From NCBI RefSeq assembly GCF_913774235.1, contig NZ_CAJYDW010000006.1, forward strand, positions 351,876-415,875: 64,000 bases of DNA. Reading direction: 5' to 3'. This document shows, one piece after another, positions 39,829 through 49,607 of the stretch. Both the position numbers and the translations under genes were made by a program. The DNA comes from an uncultured Pseudomonas sp. (GTDB taxonomy: Bacteria > Pseudomonadota > Gammaproteobacteria > Pseudomonadales > Pseudomonadaceae). Numbering within the stretch: position 1 is the first letter of the stretch; every line of letters begins with the position of its first letter. The notes under the pieces were generated by a model, which did not search any database, had not been told where the DNA came from, and saw only the letters and a list, made by a program, of their open reading frames with translations.

Positions 39829-40365
39829 TCAGCGCTTGGCGGGCGGGGCGCCTTCGGCGGCACCGGCCGGCGGCTTGACGCCCAGCTCCTTGTCCATCTC
39901 GGCGAGGATGCCGTTGACCTTGGGTACCGCCTGCTCCAGCTTGGCCTGGGTCAGCTCGGCGGACTGGGCCGACAGCCGCGGCAGGGTGGCCAGCATCTTC
40001 TTGCCCAGGTCGGACTGGTAGAACTTGATCAGGCCTTCCAGCTCGTCTTCGGTGAAGGTGTCGGTGTACAGCTTGACCATGTCGGGCTTGATCTTGTCCC
40101 AGCCGATGGTGCTGTCCAGGGCCTGGTTGGCACGGGCGGTGTAGCTTTCCAGTACGGCCTTCTTGCCGGGCGCCTTGGCCTGCGCGAAGTGCTGGGCGAA
40201 CAGCTGTTGCACCTGGGCATAGACCGGGGTGGTCAGCTTGTCGGCATTGGCCAGCTTGAGAAAGCGCTCCGCGTCGGCCGCGTGGCTCTTGGCATCGGCC
40301 AGGGCGAAGCTGCTGGCGCTGGCGAGCATGATGACGGCGCCGAGCGTACGGAGGGTCTTCTTCAT
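39829..40365 (-). CDS. DUF2059 secreted protein
   Basis: 178 residues. The signal peptide is MKKTLRTLGAVIMLASASSFALA. The mature domain is the DUF2059 helical fold (VYAQVQQLFAQHFAQAKAP, IGWDKIKPDMVKLYTDTFTEDELEGLIKFYQSDLGKKMLATLP). Periplasmic, function unknown. The ATG at 40365 has AGGA five bases upstream; the ATG six bases further up has no ribosome site. Confidence 0.9.
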   Translation of the reverse strand: MKKTLRTLGAVIMLASASSFALADAKSHAADAERFLKLANADKLTTPVYAQVQQLFAQHFAQAKAPGKKAVLESYTARANQALDSTIGWDKIKPDMVKLYTDTFTEDELEGLIKFYQSDLGKKMLATLPRLSAQSAELTQAKLEQAVPKVNGILAEMDKELGVKPPAGAAEGAPPAKR

Positions 40366-40462
40366 GGGCATCCTTCAGGAGGCTGAAAATGGACCGCGAG
40401 TGTGCCATAGGGCGGCTGAACCTGGCCTGAATTTAGCGAAGACGCCCAACAGTTGAGAACAC

Positions 40463-40476
40463 TTCCCATTTGGGAA
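40463..40476. promoter_or_regulatory. TTCCCATTTGGGAA palindrome upstream of fumC
   Basis: Perfect TTCCCA/TGGGAA arms around TT, 60 bases before the fumC ATG. It could be an operator for fumC. It does not resemble a Fur box. Confidence 0.35.
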
Positions 40477-40535
40477 CCCTGGCGCTAACCTGCTGCCCAA
40501 GCTAGCTGGACCCTACCTCATCACCGGAGACCGCC

Positions 40536-41930
40536 ATGAGCCGTACCGAAACCGATAGCATCGGCCCCATCGAAGTAGCCGACGACGTCTACTGGGGCGC
40601 CCAGACCCAGAGATCGCTGGAGAACTTCGCCATCGGCAATCAGCACATGCCGCTGGCAGTGGTGCATGCCCTGGCCACGGTGAAGAAGGCGGCGGCGCGG
40701 GTGAACCTGAGCCTGGGTGAATTGCCCGAGGACGTCGCCACCCTGATCGAGAAGGCCAGCAGCGAGATCCTCGACGGCTTCCATGACGACCAGTTTCCTC
40801 TGGTGGTCTGGCAGACCGGCAGCGGTACCCAGAGCAACATGAACGTCAACGAGGTCATCGCCGGCCGCAGCAACGAGCTGGCCGGCAACGGCAAGGGCGG
40901 CAAGAAGCCGGTGCATCCCAATGACCACGTCAATCGCGGCCAGAGCTCCAACGACTGCTTCCCTACCGCCATGCACATAGCCACCGCCCTGGCGGTGCAG
41001 AACGACTTGCTGCCGGCCATCGCCGAGCTGTCCGGTGGCCTGGCGCTGCAGTCCGCGCGCTACCAGCACCTGGTCAAGACCGGGCGCACCCATATGATGG
41101 ATGCCACTCCAGTCACCTTCGGCCAAGAGCTGTCGGCCTTCGTCGCCCAGCTGGATCTGGCCGAGCGGGCCATCCGCAACGCCCTGCCGGCGGTCATGGA
41201 ACTGGCCCAGGGTGGCACCGCCGTGGGTACCGGCCTGAATGCGCCCAAGGGCTTCGACGAAGCCATCGCCAAGGAAATCGCCGAACTCACCGGCCTGCCC
41301 TTCGTCACCGCGCCGAACAAGTTCGCCGCCCTCGCCGGCCATGAGCCGCTGGTGGCCCTGCATGGCGGGCTCAAGACCCTGGCCGTGGCCCTGATGAAGA
41401 TCGCCAACGACCTGCGCCTGCTGGGCTCCGGTCCGCGCGCGGGCTTCGCCGAGGTCAAGCTGCCGGCCAACGAACCGGGCAGCTCCATCATGCCGGGCAA
41501 GGTCAACCCGACCCAGTGCGAGGCGCTATCGATGCTGGCCTGCCAGGTGATCGGTAACGACGTCACCGTCGGTTTCGCTGCCAGCCAAGGGCATCTGCAG
41601 CTCAACGTCTACAAGCCGGTGATCGCTCACAACGTGCTGGAGTCCATCCGCCTGCTGGCCGATGGCTGCCGCAACTTCAACACCCATTGCGTCACTGGCA
41701 TGGAGCCGGACGAGCACAAGATGGCCGAGCACCTGGAGCAGGGGCTGATGCTGGTGACCGCGCTCAATCCGCACATCGGCTACGACAAGGCCGCCGAGAT
41801 CGCCAAGAAGGCCTATGCCGAGAACAAGACCCTGCGCGCCGCCGCGCTGGAGCTTGGCCACCTGACCGATGCCCAGTTCGACGAGTGGGTCCGCCCGGAA
41901 ACCATGCTGGAAGCCGGTGGCCGTGGCTGA
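40536..41930 (+). CDS. fumC: Class II fumarate hydratase (iron-independent)
   Basis: 464 residues. Converts fumarate to malate in the TCA cycle as a tetramer. Substrate segments are VWQTGSGTQSNMNVNEVIAGRS, HPNDHVNRGQSSNDCFPTAMHI and KTGRTHMMDATPVTFGQELSA. The fumarase/aspartase signature GSSIMPGKVNPTQCEA carries the mobile-loop catalytic Ser. In P. aeruginosa fumC sits with sodA; here a quinone reductase-like gene overlaps its end by 8 bases instead. Confidence 0.97.
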   Translation: MSRTETDSIGPIEVADDVYWGAQTQRSLENFAIGNQHMPLAVVHALATVKKAAARVNLSLGELPEDVATLIEKASSEILDGFHDDQFPLVVWQTGSGTQSNMNVNEVIAGRSNELAGNGKGGKKPVHPNDHVNRGQSSNDCFPTAMHIATALAVQNDLLPAIAELSGGLALQSARYQHLVKTGRTHMMDATPVTFGQELSAFVAQLDLAERAIRNALPAVMELAQGGTAVGTGLNAPKGFDEAIAKEIAELTGLPFVTAPNKFAALAGHEPLVALHGGLKTLAVALMKIANDLRLLGSGPRAGFAEVKLPANEPGSSIMPGKVNPTQCEALSMLACQVIGNDVTVGFAASQGHLQLNVYKPVIAHNVLESIRLLADGCRNFNTHCVTGMEPDEHKMAEHLEQGLMLVTALNPHIGYDKAAEIAKKAYAENKTLRAAALELGHLTDAQFDEWVRPETMLEAGGRG

Positions 41931-42537
41931 AGCCCGCGGCGCCACGCCGCTGGAAGGGGATGGCCGGCGCCTGCTGGTCATCCAGGGCAATCCCAAGCGC
42001 ACCAGCTTTTGCCAGTCGCTGGCCGACGCCTATGTCCAGGGCGCCCAGGCCAGTGGCCAGGTGGTGCGCCAGCTGAAACTGGCCGAGGCCCAGTTCGACC
42101 CGGTACTGCGCGAAGGCTACGATCTGTCGCAGACGCTGGAGCCGGACCTGCTCGAAGCCCAGCGGCAGATCCACTGGGCCGAGCACCTGGTGTTCATCTA
42201 CCCGGTCTGGTGGAACGGCCTGCCGGCGCTGCTAGCGGGCTTTCTCGAACGCGTCCTGCAACCGGGCTTCGCCTTCGCCCAGCGCGACCAGACCTGGGGC
42301 GGCGAGCCCCTGCTGACCGGCCGCAGCGCCGAACTGCTGGTGACTTCCGACACCCCGCCCTCCCCCTGGCAACGCCTGCGCAACCAGGCGCCCCACCGCC
42401 AGGGTATCCAGGAAGGCCTCGAAGCCTGCGGCATCCAGGTGCTGCAGGTCCACGAGTATTCCCCGGTACGGGCGGCCGACGAGGAACAGCGGCTGCGCTG
42501 GTTGCAAGAGGTGGAGCGGTTGGGGCGGAACGAGTAG
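41923..42537 (+). CDS. NAD(P)H dehydrogenase (quinone) family flavoprotein
   Basis: 204 residues. Flavodoxin-like fold of the KefF/MdaB/NQO1 group: RLLVIQGNPKRTSFCQSLADAY for FMN/FAD phosphate binding, then AEHLVFIYPVWWNGLPALLAGFLERVL, the family signature. Probably a two-electron reductase of quinones or similar. The start is the GTG at 41923, with GGAAG nine bases upstream, inside the end of fumC; a GTG six bases earlier is less well spaced. Likely coupled to fumC. Confidence 0.85.
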   Translation: MAEARGATPLEGDGRRLLVIQGNPKRTSFCQSLADAYVQGAQASGQVVRQLKLAEAQFDPVLREGYDLSQTLEPDLLEAQRQIHWAEHLVFIYPVWWNGLPALLAGFLERVLQPGFAFAQRDQTWGGEPLLTGRSAELLVTSDTPPSPWQRLRNQAPHRQGIQEGLEACGIQVLQVHEYSPVRAADEEQRLRWLQEVERLGRNE

Positions 42538-42556
42538 GTCTGTCGCCGGTTCTATC

Positions 42557-42692
42557 AATGCAATCGCGGCCGCCCCTACAGGCTCCGACGTGGCCGTAGG
42601 AGCAACTGTCTTATCGCGGCCATGGGCCGCTCCTACGGTGGCGTCAGTGCCTGTAGGAGCGGTCGCTACGGCGCACCAGCATGGCCGCGATT
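42557..42692. repeat. Cluster of REP-type palindromic repeats
   Basis: Three related units: ATCGCGGCCGCCCCTACAGG (from about 42561), TATCGCGGCCATGGGCCGCTCCTAC (42612-42636, quoted as two halves of one unit) and, inverted, GTAGGAGCGGTCGC to ATGGCCGCGATT (42653-42692). The head-to-tail arrangement is like a pseudomonad BIME. The middle unit recurs at 63585-63609. The rest of the 42538-42856 spacer shows no gene. Confidence 0.75.
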
Positions 42693-42856
42693 TGCAGAAC
42701 ACCACGCCCCAAAGCGGCTGCATCGGCGAAACGCCAGGGCCACGATTCCGTCGCTGCCCGTCAAGGCCTGGCATAACCAAAGCGCTTTTTATTCTTTCCT
42801 GTACGGATCGCATCTCGGCACTATCGGCTCTCCCCTTTCGTCCGCGGAGATCCGCC

Positions 42857-43417
42857 ATGACCCGCTATCTCATCCTCCCCGGCTGGCAAGGTTCCGGCCC
42901 CGATCATTGGCAAACCCATTGGCAACGCCGCCTGCCGGACGCCCGTCGCGTCGAGCAGGAGGACTGGCAACGCCCCGATCCGCAATGCTGGGTGGACACC
43001 CTCGACCGAGCCATCGCCAACTCGCCAGCGCCGGTGGTACTGATCGCCCATAGCCTGGGCTGCGTGACGGTGGCGCTCTGGGCGGCCAGCGCCACGGTAG
43101 CGCGGCGGCAGCGGGTGCTGGCGGCGCTGCTGGTCGCACCGGCCGACGTGGAGCGCCCCGGCTGCCCGGCGGAACTGGTGGGTTTCGCCCCGCTGCCACG
43201 CCAACCGCTGCCCTTCCCCTCGCGGATAGTGACCTCGGACAACGACCACGCCATCAGCCTGCCCCGCGCCGAAGCCCTGGCACTCGACTGGGGTAGCGAG
43301 CTGGACATCCTGCCGGGCGCCGGTCATATCAATACCCGTTCCGGCCACCGGCAGTGGGAAGAGGGACTGGTCTATCTGGCGAAGCTGGGTTCGCACCAGG
43401 GCCTGCGGGTCGCCTGA
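42857..43417 (+). CDS. RBBP9/YdeN-family serine hydrolase
   Basis: 186 residues, cytosolic alpha/beta hydrolase. MTRYLILPGWQGSGPDHWQTHWQRRLP is the family start. The nucleophile is in VVLIAHSLGCVTVALWA. The acid/base residues lie in RIVTSDNDHAISLPRAEAL and ILPGAGHINTRSGHRQW. Substrates of this family are not established. The ATG at 42857 has GCGGAGA upstream; longer in-frame versions run through REP sequence. Confidence 0.9.
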   Translation: MTRYLILPGWQGSGPDHWQTHWQRRLPDARRVEQEDWQRPDPQCWVDTLDRAIANSPAPVVLIAHSLGCVTVALWAASATVARRQRVLAALLVAPADVERPGCPAELVGFAPLPRQPLPFPSRIVTSDNDHAISLPRAEALALDWGSELDILPGAGHINTRSGHRQWEEGLVYLAKLGSHQGLRVA

Positions 43418-43666
43418 GCCTCCCCTTCCATCATCCAACAGCGCCTCGGCTCCAGACTTCGCCCAGGATCAACCGGGGCCTTGGTGCGCTCGCCTGACTC
43501 ATCAGCGCCATTTCGAACCAGGAGAACCTGGGCTTTCACTGCGCTCGGCGCCAACCTGAGCGGTCCCGTGTTCCATGGGTTGGGTCGAGCGCCAGCGAAG
43601 CCCCCTATCCCCAGCGCCCAATAAAAACCCGCCACCAGGGCGGGTTTCGTCACGACCGCAGCCGCC
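43418..43666. other. Convergent spacer after the RBBP9-like gene
   Basis: No gene. It contains GGGTTGGGTCGAGCGCCAGC near 43580, a sequence of the dispersed GTTGGG...GAGCG type also seen near 25630, then the ssu terminator. Confidence 0.4.
43621..43646 (-). terminator. Terminator of the ssu operon
   Basis: AACCCGCC pairs with GGCGGGTT around 5 bases. On the minus strand it is followed by TTTATT. It lies 20 bases after the ssuF stop. Confidence 0.88.
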
Positions 43667-43882
43667 TCACAGCTTGGCGATGGACACCTCGGTGGATTTG
43701 ACGAAGGCGATCACCTCGCTGCCCACCTTGAGTTCCAGCTCCTTGACCGAGCGGGTGGTGATGACGGAGGTGACGATGCCGGCGGCGGTCTGGACGTCGA
43801 TCTCGGAGAGCACCGAGCCTTCGATGATTTCCTTGATGGTGCCCTTGAACTGGTTGCGAACGTTGATGGCCTTGATGGTCAT
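43667..43882 (-). CDS. ssuF: Molbindin-like TOBE protein of the sulfonate operon
   Basis: 71 residues, a single Mop/TOBE domain: MTIKAINVRNQFKGTIKEIIEGSVLSEIDVQTAAGIVTSVITTRSVKELELKVGSEVIAFVKSTEVSIAKL (shown in P. putida as SsuF and needed for growth on sulfonates and sulfate esters; exact role unclear). Last gene of ssuEADCBF, 23 bases after ssuB. Longer upstream frames are shadows of ssuB. Confidence 0.93.
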   Translation of the reverse strand: MTIKAINVRNQFKGTIKEIIEGSVLSEIDVQTAAGIVTSVITTRSVKELELKVGSEVIAFVKSTEVSIAKL

Positions 43883-43905
43883 GGCAGAACTCCTCGGATG
43901 AACGA

Positions 43906-44715
43906 TCAATAGGCCCAGCGCAGTTGCGTGGGCAGGGGTTGCACGATTTCGGGTAGATCGGGATTGAGCGGCTGCTGCAGCACCCGGGCCAGCACCTCGG
44001 CTTCCAGGCGGGCCAGCTGGGCATCGCCGGCAGCCCGGGGGCGCGCCAGGTTGACGTCGAGATCCAGGCCGACATGGCCGTCTTCGATGAGCACCACGCG
44101 ATCGGCCAGGGCAACCGCCTCGCCCACGTCGTGGGTGACCAGCAGCACGGTGAAGCCGTGGCGCTGCCAGAGGCGCTCGATGAGTTGCTGCATCTCGATG
44201 CGGGTCAGGGCATCCAGGGCGCCCAGCGGCTCGTCCAGCAGGAGCAGGCGCGGCTGGTGGATCAGGGCGCGGGCCAGGGCCACGCGCTGCTTCTGGCCGC
44301 CGGAGAGCGCCGAGGGCCATTCGCCGGCGCGATCGGCCAGGCCAACCGCTTCCAGGGCCTCCAGGGCACGTGGCTTCCAGTCACCCTTGAGACCCAGGCC
44401 GACGTTGTCGATGATGCGCTTCCACGGCAGCAGACGCGCGTCCTGGAACATCAGCCGGGTGTCCTCGCGATGCTGTGCCAGGGGTTCGTCCTGGCCCAGC
44501 AGGCTGCCGCCGCTGGCCTTGTCGAGACCAGCTACCAGACGCAGCAGGGTGCTCTTGCCACAGCCACTACGGCCCACCACGGCGACGAACTGACCGGCCG
44601 GGATCTCCAGATCGATCCCATGCAGTACGGTGCGCTCGCCGAATGTCTTCACCACCTGCTGCAGCTTGAGGGCGATGCCCTGCGCCACTGGCGGGACGGG
44701 TTGGAGACTGGTCAT
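43906..44715 (-). CDS. ssuB: Aliphatic sulfonate ABC transporter ATPase
   Basis: 269 residues. Walker A is GRSGCGKST, the Q-loop is [14 protein letters not shown] (the FQDxRLLPW form typical of SsuB/TauB), the signature is [15 protein letters not shown], Walker B is [14 protein letters not shown], and the H-loop is [15 protein letters not shown]. Overlaps ssuC by 4 bases. Confidence 0.96.
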   Translation of the reverse strand: MTSLQPVPPVAQGIALKLQQVVKTFGERTVLHGIDLEIPAGQFVAVVGRSGCGKSTLLRLVAGLDKASGGSLLGQDEPLAQHREDTRLMFQDARLLPWKRIIDNVGLGLKGDWKPRALEALEAVGLADRAGEWPSALSGGQKQRVALARALIHQPRLLLLDEPLGALDALTRIEMQQLIERLWQRHGFTVLLVTHDVGEAVALADRVVLIEDGHVGLDLDVNLARPRAAGDAQLARLEAEVLARVLQQPLNPDLPEIVQPLPTQLRWAY

Positions 44716-45500
44716 GCGTGGGCCCCCTTCTGATAGGCCGGGTGCCAGCGCAGCCAGGCGCGCTCAAGGCCGCGGGCAGCGAGATCGGCCAGTTTGCCGA
44801 GTACCGCGTAGAGCAGGATGGCCAGCACCACGACGTCGGTTTGCAGGAATTCCCGGGCGTTCATCGCCAGGTAGCCGATGCCGGAGCTGGCGGAGATGGT
44901 CTCGGCGACGATCAGCGTCAGCCACATCAGGCCCAGGGCGAAGCGCACCCCCACCAGGATGGACGGCAGGGCGCCGGGCAGCACCACGTGCCAGAACAGT
45001 CGCGCGCCGGAGAGTCCGTAGCTGCGGGCCATTTCCACTAGCGCCGGATCGACGTTGCGAATGCCGTGATAGGTGTTGAGGTAGATGGGGAAGAACACCC
45101 CCAGGGCCACCAGGAACAACTTGGCCGACTCATCGATGCCGAACCAGAGGATCACCAACGGGATCAGTGCCAGGTGGGGTACGTTACGGACCATCTGCAG
45201 GGTGCTGTCGAGCAGGCGCTCGCCCCATTTCGACAGGCCGGTAATAAAGCCCAGGGCCAAGCCGATGCTGCCGCCGATGGCGAAGCCGATGCCGGCGCGC
45301 CAGCCGCTGATGGCCAGGTGTTGCCAGAGCTCACCGCTCTTGACCAGGCTCCAACCGGCTTCCAGCACCGCCGCGGGCGACGGCAGGATGCGGCTGGACA
45401 GCAGGCCGCTGCTCACCGACAGCTGCCAGGCGGCGATCAGCGCCACCGGCACCACCCAGGGCGCCAGCCGCTGCAATTGACGTTCGGTCGTACTGCTCAT
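44712..45500 (-). CDS. ssuC: Aliphatic sulfonate ABC transporter permease
   Basis: 262 residues with about six membrane helices and the coupling loop [38 protein letters not shown] (EAA motif). Family-typical length. It lies 9 bases after ssuD and overlaps ssuB. Confidence 0.95.
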   Translation of the reverse strand: MSSTTERQLQRLAPWVVPVALIAAWQLSVSSGLLSSRILPSPAAVLEAGWSLVKSGELWQHLAISGWRAGIGFAIGGSIGLALGFITGLSKWGERLLDSTLQMVRNVPHLALIPLVILWFGIDESAKLFLVALGVFFPIYLNTYHGIRNVDPALVEMARSYGLSGARLFWHVVLPGALPSILVGVRFALGLMWLTLIVAETISASSGIGYLAMNAREFLQTDVVVLAILLYAVLGKLADLAARGLERAWLRWHPAYQKGAHA

Positions 45501-45509
45501 GCCCGCCCC

Positions 45510-46658
45510 TCAGCTCTGCGCCGCTTTCTGCGGCAGGATGTCGTTGGCCACCATCTCGCCGAAGGGACTCACGTAGTTGGCACCCTCCACCTGGGTCGGC
45601 CGCTTGACCGGCAGGTGCGGGAACAGCAGCTCGGCCACCCGGTAGGACTCTTCCAGGTGCGGATAGCCGGAGAAGATGAAGGTGTCGATGCCCAGGGCGG
45701 CGTATTCCTTGACCCGCTCGGCCACGGTAGGACCGTCGCCGACCAGGGCGGTACCGGCACCACCACGGACCAGGCCGACCCCGGCCCAGAGGTTGGGGGC
45801 GATTTCCAGGTTGTCGCGGCGGCCCTTGTGCAGGGCGGCCATGCGTTGCTGGCCCACCGAGTCGAAGCGGGCGAAGGCAGCCTGGGCCTTCTCGATGGTG
45901 GCGTCGTCCAGGTTGGCGATCAGGCGGTCGGCGGCCTTCCAGGCCTCTTCGTTGGTCTCGCGGACGATCACGTGCAGGCGGATACCGAAGCGCACGGTGC
46001 GCCCCAGGGCGGCCGCCTTGGCCTTGACCGCCTCGATCTTCTCGCGCACCGCGTCCAGCGGCTCGCCCCAGGTCAGGTACAGCTCCACCTGCTCGGCGGC
46101 GAGGTCCTGGGCGGCATCGGAGGAACCGCCGAAGTACAGCGGCGGACGCGGTTGCTGCAGCGGCGGATAGAGCAGCTTGGCGCCCTTGACCTGGATGTGC
46201 TTACCCTCGTAGTCCACCTGCTCGCCTTCCAGCACGCGGCGCCAGATGCGGGTGAATTCCACCGAGGCTTCGTATCTTTCACTGTGGGACAGGTGCAGGC
46301 CGTCACCGGCCAGTTCGTCCGGATCACCGCCGGTGACCAGGTTGAACAGGGCCCGGCCGCCGGAGAGGCGATCCAGGGTAGCGGCCTGCCGCGCCGCCAC
46401 GGTGGGCGAGATGATCCCGGGGCGCAGGGCCACCAGGAACTTGAGTTTCTGGGTGACCGGGATCAGCGAGGCGGCCACCAGCCAGGAGTCCTCGCAGCTG
46501 CGGCCGGTGGGGATCAGCACCCCGCCGAAGCCCAGGCGATCAGCGGCCTGGGCGATCTGGGTCAGGTAGCCGTGATCGACGGCGCGGGCGCCGTCGGCGG
46601 TACCCAGGTAATGACCATCGCCGTGGGTCGGCAGGAACCAGAAGATATCGAGACTCAT
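45510..46658 (-). CDS. ssuD: FMNH2-dependent alkanesulfonate monooxygenase
   Basis: 382 residues. Releases sulfite and an aldehyde from alkanesulfonates using FMNH2 supplied by SsuE and O2. [19 protein letters not shown] is the bacterial-luciferase-fold start. Also visible are [68 protein letters not shown] and the C-terminal [18 protein letters not shown]. The ATG at 46658 matches E. coli SsuD; upstream frame extension is a shadow of ssuA. Confidence 0.96.
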   Translation of the reverse strand: MSLDIFWFLPTHGDGHYLGTADGARAVDHGYLTQIAQAADRLGFGGVLIPTGRSCEDSWLVAASLIPVTQKLKFLVALRPGIISPTVAARQAATLDRLSGGRALFNLVTGGDPDELAGDGLHLSHSERYEASVEFTRIWRRVLEGEQVDYEGKHIQVKGAKLLYPPLQQPRPPLYFGGSSDAAQDLAAEQVELYLTWGEPLDAVREKIEAVKAKAAALGRTVRFGIRLHVIVRETNEEAWKAADRLIANLDDATIEKAQAAFARFDSVGQQRMAALHKGRRDNLEIAPNLWAGVGLVRGGAGTALVGDGPTVAERVKEYAALGIDTFIFSGYPHLEESYRVAELLFPHLPVKRPTQVEGANYVSPFGEMVANDILPQKAAQS

Positions 46659-46681
46659 GAGGCGTTCTCCACTAAGCGAAA

Positions 46682-47647
46682 TCAGGGTTTGGCGGCGGCG
46701 GTCTGCAGACTGGCGGGCGGAGTCCACACCACGTCGCGGATGACCAGCGGCTTGGGAATCAACTTGAGGGCAGTGAAGGCGTCGGCGATCTTCTGCTGCT
46801 GCGCGGCCACCTCGGGGGTGATGAAGCGGGCGCCATAGCCCTGGCGCTTGACCACGGTCAGGGCGGTATCCAGCGGCAGGTTGAGCAGCGGCGCCACCTG
46901 GGCGGCTACCTCGTCCGGGTGAGCCTTGGCCCAGTCGCCTACCGAGCACACCTCGTCGACGATGGCGCCGACCTGCTCGGGATGGGCCTTGGCGAAGCTG
47001 CGGGTGGCCAGATAGAACTGGTGGTTGTCGGCAAGACCCGTGGCATCGGTCAGGGTGCGCGCCTGCAACTGCGTCTCGGCGGCGGCCTGGTAGGGGTCCC
47101 AGATCACCCAGGCATCCACCGCGCCGCGTTCGAAGGCGGCGCGGGCATCGGCGGGCGGCAGGTAGACCGGCTGGATGTCCTTGTAGTCGATGCCCGCCTT
47201 GGCCAGCGCCTGCACCAGCAGGTAGTGGACGTTGGAACCCTTGTTCAGGGCGATCTTCTTGCCCTTGAGGTCAGCCAGGGAGTGGATCGGCGAATCCTTG
47301 GGTACCAGGATGGCCTCACTGGTGGGCGCCGGGGGTTCGTTGGCCACGTAGACCAGATCGGCACCGGCCGCCTGGGCGAACACCGGCGGCGTCTCGCCGG
47401 TCACGCCGAAGTCGATGCTGCCGACGTTGAGGCCTTCCAGCAGCTGTGGGCCGCCGGGGAACTCGGTCCACTGCACCTTGACGCCGTCCTTGGCCAGCCG
47501 CTGCTCCAGGGTGCCGCGGGCCTTGAGGGTGATGAGGGTGCCGTACTTCTGATAGCCGATGCGTACCGTCTCTTCCGCCTGGGCCAGGCCGGCGGCCAGG
47601 GTCAGCAGGGTGACGGCGAGGACTGAACGCTTGAACGAAAACTGCAT
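46682..47647 (-). CDS. ssuA: Aliphatic sulfonate-binding periplasmic protein
   Basis: 321 residues. The signal peptide is [24 protein letters not shown]. Mature start [27 protein letters not shown] and [44 protein letters not shown] are the SsuA/NrtA-like sulfonate site. Between ssuE and ssuD. Confidence 0.95.
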   Translation of the reverse strand: MQFSFKRSVLAVTLLTLAAGLAQAEETVRIGYQKYGTLITLKARGTLEQRLAKDGVKVQWTEFPGGPQLLEGLNVGSIDFGVTGETPPVFAQAAGADLVYVANEPPAPTSEAILVPKDSPIHSLADLKGKKIALNKGSNVHYLLVQALAKAGIDYKDIQPVYLPPADARAAFERGAVDAWVIWDPYQAAAETQLQARTLTDATGLADNHQFYLATRSFAKAHPEQVGAIVDEVCSVGDWAKAHPDEVAAQVAPLLNLPLDTALTVVKRQGYGARFITPEVAAQQQKIADAFTALKLIPKPLVIRDVVWTPPASLQTAAAKP

Positions 47648-47661
47648 GGATGACGCTCCGA

Positions 47662-48249
47662 TCAGATACCCCAGCGCGCCTGGCCGATACGATCGGCCAG
47701 CAGCTCGGGGGTCAGGGACTGGGGACGCCGCGCCAGCGCGGCGTGGAATTGTTCGAGGGACTCGTACAGGCGCTGCTCAAGCGCCGGAACCAGGGCGACG
47801 CCGGTCTCGGTGTAGCTGACCTGACTATCGTCGGCGAAGACGCCATTGAGGATCTCCTGGGCCTTGAGCGCCGAGAGCACCGGCTTGAGCGCATAGTCGA
47901 TGGCCAGCAGGTGGCCGCTGGAGCCGGCGGTGGCCAGGGGCAGCACCACCTTATGGGTCAGGGCGCGCTCGGGCAGCAGGTCCAGCAGGGTCTTGAGGGC
48001 ACCGGCCAGGGAAGCCTTGTACACGGGGGTGGCGATCACCAGACCATCGGCAGCCTGCAACTGGGCGATCAGCTCCACCACCGGCGGGCTGTCGAAACGG
48101 GCACCGATGAGATCGGCGGCGGGAAAGTCCTGGATGCGCCAGCGCGACAATTCCACGCCCCGCGTCTGCAGCCAATTCGCCGCCAGATCAAGGACGCCGC
48201 TGGAGCGCGATCGCGCTGCCGGACTGCCCGCCAAAGTCACCACCTGCAT
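47662..48249 (-). CDS. ssuE: NADPH-dependent FMN reductase of the sulfonate system
   Basis: 195 residues. Flavodoxin-like fold, [21 protein letters not shown], with [30 protein letters not shown] containing the pi-helix-type insertion region of SsuE. Supplies FMNH2 to SsuD. First gene of ssuEADCBF. The upstream 110 bases are strikingly AT-rich and carry GTTATAAC. Confidence 0.95.
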   Translation of the reverse strand: MQVVTLAGSPAARSRSSGVLDLAANWLQTRGVELSRWRIQDFPAADLIGARFDSPPVVELIAQLQAADGLVIATPVYKASLAGALKTLLDLLPERALTHKVVLPLATAGSSGHLLAIDYALKPVLSALKAQEILNGVFADDSQVSYTETGVALVPALEQRLYESLEQFHAALARRPQSLTPELLADRIGQARWGI

Positions 48250-48308
48250 CGCCGCCTCCGGAAGAAAAAAGAGCGGTGTCGCGCCGCTCGAAAAGGAATG
48301 AGCGGACC

Positions 48309-48362
48309 TTAGCAGTGGGTGTTTATTCCCTAAAAATATCCTTTAGGCACTTCGTTATAACC
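48309..48362 (-). promoter_or_regulatory. AT-rich control region of the ssu operon
   Basis: AT-rich segment just upstream of ssuE with TTATTCCC, CTAAAAATATCC and CGTTATAACC (48353-48362). Sulfate-starvation promoters activated by CysB have AT-rich sites of this kind. The 10-mer GGTTATAACG recurs upstream of lsfA. Confidence 0.45.
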
Positions 48363-48364
48363 AG

Positions 48365-48395
48365 AAAGACAAAACCCCGACCTGGGCCGGGGTTT
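48365..48395 (-). terminator. Terminator of lsfA
   Basis: AAACCCCG (48372-48379) pairs with CGGGGTTT (48388-48395). On the minus strand TTTTGTCTTTC follows the stem. Confidence 0.85.
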
Positions 48396-48411
48396 CTTGT
48401 CACGGAAGATT

Positions 48412-49050
<639 letters not shown>

Positions 49051-49130
49051 TGGCAGTTCTCCTGATGCAGGTAGGGATGACAGCACTATGCCGCTCTGCG
49101 CCGGCGGCGGGAAAGATCGGATCGCGCTGT

Positions 49131-49140
49131 GGTTATAACG
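49131..49140. promoter_or_regulatory. GGTTATAACG motif upstream of lsfA
   Basis: This 10-mer contains the 8-base palindrome GTTATAAC and is the exact inverse of the copy at 48353-48362 upstream of ssuE. It lies about 80 bases before the lsfA start. A common sulfur-starvation regulator site is possible. Confidence 0.4.
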
Positions 49141-49336
49141 CGAAAGGCGCGGCCGGCAGGGCCATCCCACCGAATCGACCAGGCGAAAGTTGAGAAGCCG
49201 GTCACAACTCGATCGGACTATTCTCGCTCCAGCGCAACGGCGGCTAGGGTGCTAGAAAAGGAAACGATAAATCACTCCGCCTGGGCAACCCAGGGCGCCC
49301 GGCATGGTCTCTTGGCAAGACGAGGAGGAAATTTTC

Positions 49337-49552
49337 ATGTTCGGCAAACGCAATGACGATCCCGGCGCCAGCACCCATTTCCGTAGCGAACGCGTCAGCG
49401 TGGTCAACGGCCAGTTCTTCTTCACCACCCGCGAGGGCACCCTGGAAGGGCCCTTCTTCAGTCGTGAAGAGGCGCTGAACCAGATCGACCGTTATCTGGA
49501 GCGCCTGCAGACCGCGGAAGGCCTGTTGCGCCAATCCGTCAGCAACGTCTGA
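49337..49552 (+). CDS. Small DUF6316-type protein
   Basis: 71 residues: MFGKRNDDPGASTHFRSERVSVVNGQFFFTTREGTLEGPFFSREEALNQIDRYLERLQT is the pattern of a short conserved pseudomonad protein (DUF6316), of unknown function. Cytosolic. The ATG at 49337 follows an excellent AGGAGGAA site at 49323-49330; the longer in-frame form has none. Confidence 0.85.
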   Translation: MFGKRNDDPGASTHFRSERVSVVNGQFFFTTREGTLEGPFFSREEALNQIDRYLERLQTAEGLLRQSVSNV

Positions 49553-49607
49553 CCGCCTGCGTCCTATCCTTTAGACTGCGCGCCCTGACCTCCAGGCCGC
49601 GCCGTCC

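Noticed and set aside
40440..40535. Fur box before fumC
   Set aside because: The palindrome there lacks the GATAAT-type hexamers.
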